Origin: G963704535 sp963704535
GTDB lineage: Bacteria > Chloroflexota > Chloroflexia > Chloroflexales > Roseiflexaceae
Direction: 5' to 3'
Assembly: GCA_963704535.1 (NCBI GenBank)
Contig: OY969916.1
Span: 2,356,001-2,420,000, forward strand
Length of the DNA stretch: 64,000 nt
The notes under the pieces are model-generated. The model had not been told where the DNA came from, searched no databases, and saw only the letters and a list, made by a program, of their open reading frames with translations. A program made the position numbers and the translations under genes. Position 1 is the stretch's first letter. Every line of letters begins with the position of its first letter. Shown here piece by piece: positions 60,203 to 64,000 of the stretch.

Positions 60203-61057
60203 CTACAAGGGCCGGCGGGCTTTGTGCGCCGTGGCCTGCTGGAGGCAAGTTCGCACATGCTTTAATCCGATCGTTAGATCGGCAACCGGATCGGTCGAGC
60301 CGGTGAAGATTGCGGATGGGGGCTTGAGTTCAATCGATACTGAGCCGTGGTAGCCTGAGTGAATGAGCGTACGAAAGAGCCGTTCAAAATCGATTCGGCC
60401 CTCACCGGGCGGTCGGCGGCTCTGCTCGGCCAGGTGCAGATGGGCTAAACGCGGAAGGCCCTTAGGTATGTCGGAGCATGGGTCCACCCCCTGCTGCAAG
60501 CTCTGGAAGGTATCGCAGGTCATGCCAACCCAAGGCGAATCAGCTTTGATCAGCCAGGCGAGCGTCTCCTCGGCCGTGTTAAAGAGCCCGGCGGTGCGGC
60601 CGCTAATGATCTCGATCGACGCGGAAACCCTCGCCTGCACAAATTGGTCGATGACACCAAGGAGCGCATGGATATACCGCATTGTGATCTGCTCACGATC
60701 ATACCCAAGCGGGATGCGGCGCGACGACCCAATGCCGATGGTCACGACAGGTGCTCCTAGAGCTGCCGCAGTCTCCAGCGCATGCCGCAGGTGGTCGTGA
60801 AATGCCGTGCGGGGGCGGCCATGTTCATCAAAAATGGTGAAGTCATCCGGTAAGCTGTTATGAACGCCGCAAATCCGCATGCCCAGGTTCTGGCACCAAT
60901 GGCGGATCTGTGCCGGGGCAACGCCACTGCGGCGAACATGCGGGACCGATAGCTCGACCGCGTCGAACCCTAGCTGATGGCATACTTCAATCGCCGCGTG
61001 GAGCGAGCCCGCGCATTGCGTATCTTCAAGCACATCACAACATGCCGCTACATCCAT
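60203..61057 (-). CDS. Sugar phosphate isomerase/epimerase family (xylose-isomerase-like TIM barrel)
   Basis: In this 284-aa protein, LGFDAVELSVPHVRRSGV and the metal-ligand blocks VSASIEIISGRTAG, WVGMTCDTFQSLQQG, LAHLHLAEQSRRPPGEGRIDFERLF in pieces and GSVSIELK follow the AP_endonuc_2/IolE-like pattern, with Glu, Asp, His and Glu ligands. Such enzymes isomerise or epimerise ketoses and inososes or dehydrate them. Here the partner dehydrogenase and aminotransferase suggest a small polyhydroxy or amino compound. ATG 61057 has AGGA upstream. A family C repeat interrupts the operon between it and the NDK-like gene. Confidence 0.88.
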   Translation of the reverse strand: MDVAACCDVLEDTQCAGSLHAAIEVCHQLGFDAVELSVPHVRRSGVAPAQIRHWCQNLGMRICGVHNSLPDDFTIFDEHGRPRTAFHDHLRHALETAAALGAPVVTIGIGSSRRIPLGYDREQITMRYIHALLGVIDQFVQARVSASIEIISGRTAGLFNTAEETLAWLIKADSPWVGMTCDTFQSLQQGVDPCSDIPKGLPRLAHLHLAEQSRRPPGEGRIDFERLFRTLIHSGYHGSVSIELKPPSAIFTGSTDPVADLTIGLKHVRTCLQQATAHKARRPL

Positions 61058-61082
61058 AGCAATCCTATTCTCACAGATTTAC

Positions 61083-61172
61083 AAATAGCATTCCTATCTG
61101 GGTTGTAAAGTGTGAAGGGGTTTCTATGGGGGCTTCCCCCACCCCCCTTTTTCAACTCATTTGGGAACGCTA
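61083..61172. repeat. Family C repeat, single copy
   Basis: ATAGCATTCCTATCTGGGTT, GGGGGCTTCCCCC and CCCCCTTTTTCAACTCATTTG match the copies at 58053. It lies within the minus-strand operon, between the NDK-like gene and the TIM-barrel gene. Confidence 0.82.
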
Positions 61173-61174
61173 AA

Positions 61175-62302
61175 TCACGATCGGCTACGAGCCATAGTGC
61201 CCCACCAGGTATGGAGAATAACTTCCTCATATGGTTCGCAGGAGATCGGGAGCGTGCGAAAATTGTGGAGGATCTGATCAAACTTGGCGTACCGGAGCCG
61301 GGCATCATCGACGAATAAGAGGAGTGCCTGGATGAGCCGCTCGGCCAGGCTCTGATCGCGCGGTGACACGCGGTTGGGCCGCAGCGGCGAACAAGTTGCG
61401 CCCGCAGGAGCGCCTAACGATGAGAGTGCCGTGTCCAGCAACAGCAGGTGCTCGCGCTGCTCGCGCAAGATCGGCGCGAGTTCGCGCTGCTCTTCGCGCA
61501 ACGGCAGTTGCTTTGCGACCACCAGCGTCTCGGCGCGCAAGAGATCAAGCATCGGCGGAACCGCCCCACCGGCGGCCTGTGTAGCGACACTCACTAATGC
61601 TTGCTGAAGCATTGCGAACAACCTGCTTTTTATGCCGAGCAGCACCTGGCTTAAACGCAGGTCGCATATACACGCTGGTTGGAGCATGCCGGCGTCAGGT
61701 TGTTGCAGGGGTGTCGGCGCCATAGTGCTATCGACCAGGTTCGCGGCCTGGAGCGCGCTACGGAGCTGTGCTACGGAGAAGAACAGCAGCGCCTCGCGTG
61801 CAGCAGCGGCGGGATCGTCAGAGCCATGAATCAGGTTAAGCACACGGTGCGTCCCGCGCAACCTGTAGCGAAGTTGGTGCGGCTGGCCTGCTACGGGCTC
61901 TGATGGTCCGATCAGATCGCGCATTCGTCTGCTCACATGGACGGCAGCCCCAGGGGAACCGATCAGCAGGAGCGGCAGCGCCGGGCCGAGGGTAAAGGCT
62001 TTCTCCATCACCCACCAATTATCCAAAAACTGTTGCTTTTCGAACAGATAGAGGTCGTCGATCAGCGCCGCGTCCATGGTGGCCCTGGAGATAAAGTGTA
62101 CACAAACGCCATTTTCACGCAGCAGATCCAGGATGACCGGCACGAGGCCGCGCAAGTACGTATCAGGCTTGATCAGCGCGAAGGTCATCCGTGGCAGGTT
62201 ATCAAGCAAGCACGGCTCGATCTGGGCCTGCAAGCTCTCCAGCAGCGCCGCGTACACAGGTAATTCAGCCGCTGGCCGCTGCGTAAAATAGTGTGCGTAC
62301 AT
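61175..62302 (-). CDS. Nucleoside-diphosphate-kinase-like protein with extra C-terminal domain
   Basis: In this 375-aa protein, residues about 38-185 resemble the NDK fold: MTFALIKPDTYLRGLVPVILDLL (KPD motif), FISRATMDAALIDDLYLFEKQ and the active-site-like VLNLIHGSDDPAAAAREALLFF, matching N-x-x-HGSD with the phosphohistidine. The substrate-binding elements between are altered (RYRLRGTHR, WWVMEKAF). The remaining 190 residues are helical (RLFAMLQQALVSVATQAAGG, LREEQRELAPILREQREHLLLL) with no match I know. True NDK is about 150 aa and ends at the HGSD region, so this is a divergent fusion, perhaps a kinase or nucleotide-binding protein of the pathway. It starts 10 bases after the amidohydrolase stop. 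Confidence 0.72.
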   Translation of the reverse strand: MYAHYFTQRPAAELPVYAALLESLQAQIEPCLLDNLPRMTFALIKPDTYLRGLVPVILDLLRENGVCVHFISRATMDAALIDDLYLFEKQQFLDNWWVMEKAFTLGPALPLLLIGSPGAAVHVSRRMRDLIGPSEPVAGQPHQLRYRLRGTHRVLNLIHGSDDPAAAAREALLFFSVAQLRSALQAANLVDSTMAPTPLQQPDAGMLQPACICDLRLSQVLLGIKSRLFAMLQQALVSVATQAAGGAVPPMLDLLRAETLVVAKQLPLREEQRELAPILREQREHLLLLDTALSSLGAPAGATCSPLRPNRVSPRDQSLAERLIQALLLFVDDARLRYAKFDQILHNFRTLPISCEPYEEVILHTWWGTMARSRS

Positions 62303-62311
62303 GTCGCAATG

Positions 62312-63538
62312 CTACACCATACGCCGGCCACCGACGAACGTCATCCGCACCCGCGCCAAAGCTTCCAGGTCCTCCAGTGGGTTGCCGTCGACCACGATCA
62401 CATCGGCTGCTTTGCCGGCAGCCAGCGTGCCCAGCGTTGTATCCAGCTTATTGATCTGGGCCGAGACGCTCGCCGCGCTATGGATCGCGGCGTACTGGTT
62501 CGGGACAATCCCCACTTGCACCAGAAACTTCAGCCCCGGCACAATGACATCGTGCCCCACCCCTGGTGGCCCGGCATCGGTGCCGAAGGCGATCGCGACA
62601 CCGGCGCGGGCAGCCTTGACCAGCCCACGGTAGATGCTCGGATCTTCCAGCTCACGCCGGCGCTGCTCACGCCGCCAATCGGGGATCTCGGCTCGGCGCG
62701 CGACCTCCGGTTGGCTTTGCATCAGCGTTATGGCGAAGGTCGCGACGATCGGAATATTCTTGCGCGCCAACAACTGGATCGTCTCATCGCTCATATCGCC
62801 GGCGTGCTCGACGCAATCCACCCCGAATTGCGCCACACGAGCGATCGCCTCGTCAAAGGTCGCGTGTGCGGTAATCGGGATCCCATTGCGGTGTGCCTCG
62901 TCGATCAGCGCCTCCAGCTCGGCATCGGTAAATTGAAGCTGGTCATGACAGGCCATGATCTTGATCAAGTCCGCCCCTGCGCCGGCCTGCTCGCGAACGG
63001 CGCAGCGCGCGGCGTCGGGGCCGCTGATCTCGCGGCAGGCCCAGTAGGTATGGCCGCCGGTCTGGGTGATCGCCTGGCCGCAGACGAGCAGGCGCGGGCC
63101 GGGGAAGATACCTTGTTCGATCGCCTGCTTGGCGAAGAGATTTGTGCTGTTCACCCCCAGATCACGCACGGTTGTCACACCGGCGCGCAGATTGATCAGC
63201 ATATTGCTGGCCGATTTGTACGCGCTGATCGCCGGCGGATCTTGCGTCGATTGGCGGGCGATGCTGTGGACGCCGTCCCAAGCGAGGTGGGCGTGGTTAT
63301 TGAACAAGCCGGGTAAGAGCGTGCCACCCGTATCGATCGCTTCAGCACGACGAGTCCCCAACTCCGCAGCGCGCCCCACCGCTTTGATCACGCCATCTTC
63401 GATCTCGACAAACCCCTGCTCGATGACTTCATCCCCCACGCATGAAAGCACCCGGCCCTGCAAGATCCAGGGGCCGGTTGGAAGTGTGTACATGGGCCTG
63501 ATGATGTAATGATGTCGCCAGGCTGGGAGTTCAGGCAT
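62312..63538 (-). CDS. Metal-dependent amidohydrolase (imidazolonepropionase-like)
   Basis: In this 408-aa protein all metal-site elements are present: HxH in LLPGLFNNHAHLAWDG, Lys in ADLIKIMACHDQ, His in PITAHATFDEAI, His in DCVEHAGDMSD and Asp in IAFGTDAGPPGVGHD. The C-terminal beta-sandwich closes with GTLAAGKAADVIVVDGNPLED. This is the Xaa-Pro dipeptidase/imidazolonepropionase-like branch of the amidohydrolase superfamily, which cleaves cyclic amides, imidazolones or C-terminal peptides. There is no signal peptide. The ATG at 63538 has AAGGAG 6 bases upstream. It is 43 bases after the aminotransferase gene. Confidence 0.91.
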   Translation of the reverse strand: MPELPAWRHHYIIRPMYTLPTGPWILQGRVLSCVGDEVIEQGFVEIEDGVIKAVGRAAELGTRRAEAIDTGGTLLPGLFNNHAHLAWDGVHSIARQSTQDPPAISAYKSASNMLINLRAGVTTVRDLGVNSTNLFAKQAIEQGIFPGPRLLVCGQAITQTGGHTYWACREISGPDAARCAVREQAGAGADLIKIMACHDQLQFTDAELEALIDEAHRNGIPITAHATFDEAIARVAQFGVDCVEHAGDMSDETIQLLARKNIPIVATFAITLMQSQPEVARRAEIPDWRREQRRRELEDPSIYRGLVKAARAGVAIAFGTDAGPPGVGHDVIVPGLKFLVQVGIVPNQYAAIHSAASVSAQINKLDTTLGTLAAGKAADVIVVDGNPLEDLEALARVRMTFVGGRRMV

Positions 63539-63581
63539 ATGCTACTCCTTGATCAGGCTCCGGTCGGAGCGGGGGACAGCA

Positions 63582-64000
63582 TCAAAGGGCAGCTTTGATC
63601 TCCGCCACCGAGTCGTACACGCGATCAAGCGTATTCTGGATATCGGCTGTGCTGTGGGCCGCCGACACATACCAGCGGGTCTTGTGCGAGGGATAGATCA
63701 GCACACCCCGCTCGATCAATGCGCGGTGGAGCGCGGTATAGGCCGGCTGCGAGGCATGCTGCACGAACTCTCGATAGTTGTACACATCGCGCGTGGCGAA
63801 GATGGGGGTGAAATGGGCACCGAATTGATGGATGAAGACCGGGATGCCCATATCGGTAAAGATAGCGCGAACGCCGTCGGCCAGGAGCGTGGTGTTGCCG
63901 ATCAGCTGCTCGTAGAAACCAGGTCGCTCCAATTCGGTGATGGTTGCCTTTACGGCGGCGATCGCCATCAAGTTGGAATTATATGTCCCACCATGTGGCA
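63582..64000 (-). CDS. Class III aminotransferase, glutamate-1-semialdehyde aminomutase-like (partial)
   Basis: Only the C-terminal about 139 residues are visible; the gene continues past the right edge. HGGTYNSNLMAIAAVKATI corresponds to the PLP-site region HGGTYNGNP of GSA-type class III aminotransferases. FIHQFGAHFTPIFATRDVYNYREFV, RALIERGVLIYPSHKTRWYVSAAHSTADIQNTLDRVYDSV (in pieces) match the C-terminal domain. An internal ATG at 63971 is not the start. It is the first gene of the operon visible here. GSA aminomutase of haem synthesis is one possibility, but linkage to these neighbours suggests a transaminase or aminomutase of a specialised pathway. Confidence 0.9.
   Translation of the reverse strand, partial: PHGGTYNSNLMAIAAVKATITELERPGFYEQLIGNTTLLADGVRAIFTDMGIPVFIHQFGAHFTPIFATRDVYNYREFVQHASQPAYTALHRALIERGVLIYPSHKTRWYVSAAHSTADIQNTLDRVYDSVAEIKAAL

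Overview
The window is a high-GC chromosomal segment (low to mid 60s % GC by eye) that looks like a member of the phylum Chloroflexota, probably the Chloroflexales/Roseiflexaceae side. That placement is inference. It rests on the nusA-ylxR-infB-rbfA-(methyltransferase)-nrnA-truB-ribF block, several stressosome-like PAS/HAMP-STAS sensors, an F420-type luciferase-like oxidoreductase, and very repeat-rich intergenic DNA. No rRNA, tRNA or CRISPR array was seen.

Layout. 0-12 kb: end of a gamma-glutamyltransferase, a PAS-STAS sensor, an SDR oxidoreductase, a YefM/YoeB-type toxin-antitoxin pair, a frameshifted BNR-repeat protein, a Wzt_C-sulfotransferase fusion, a nitrilase-family amidohydrolase, an IS630-type element and a nucleotidyltransferase. 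12.7-21.2 kb: the translation/RNA-metabolism operon nusA to ribF, with a good promoter and an attenuator-like hairpin in the nusA leader. Just after it (21448-21702) lies a gene that ordinary ORF calling misses: a SelW/Rdx-family protein whose CxxU motif is written with an in-frame TGA followed by a SECIS-like hairpin. 21.7-31 kb: methyltransferase, an IS1-like element with 8-bp target duplications, a lon gene broken by about ten frame changes, two hypotheticals, an MHYT-MCP membrane sensor and TetR. 31-50 kb: a response regulator, LLM oxidoreductase, MsrA, PAS-STAS sensor, AhcY, a LuxR-type ATPase regulator with an in-frame stop, a HAMP-STAS sensor, an orphan solute-binding lipoprotein, an Eis-like acetyltransferase, a Cache-HAMP-STAS sensor, PucR, PcrA and GDP-mannose dehydratase.

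51-64 kb looks like an accessory metabolic/export locus. A LarA-like (DUF2088) gene is split by an IS110-family element. It is followed by two ABC-2 permeases, a glycosyltransferase and the exporter ATPase, with a clear drop in GC over 54.0-56.8 kb. Convergent to these is a six-gene operon: class III aminotransferase (runs off the window), amidohydrolase, an NDK-like protein, a xylose-isomerase-like TIM barrel, a D-2-hydroxyacid dehydrogenase and a methyltransferase. I do not recognise the pathway.

Two kinds of dispersed repeat pervade the intergenic DNA. One is a set of GC-rich hairpin repeats (families A-D here), built around a GGGG(C/A)..CCCC core between purine-rich and pyrimidine-rich arms. 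The other is a set of 'word palindromes' (family E), whose two arms are tandem copies of a 7-10 base word; two copies lie inside coding sequences. Single frame breaks also occur in infB, pucR, tetR and the BNR gene. Since infB is essential, sequencing error is a likely explanation for at least some of them.
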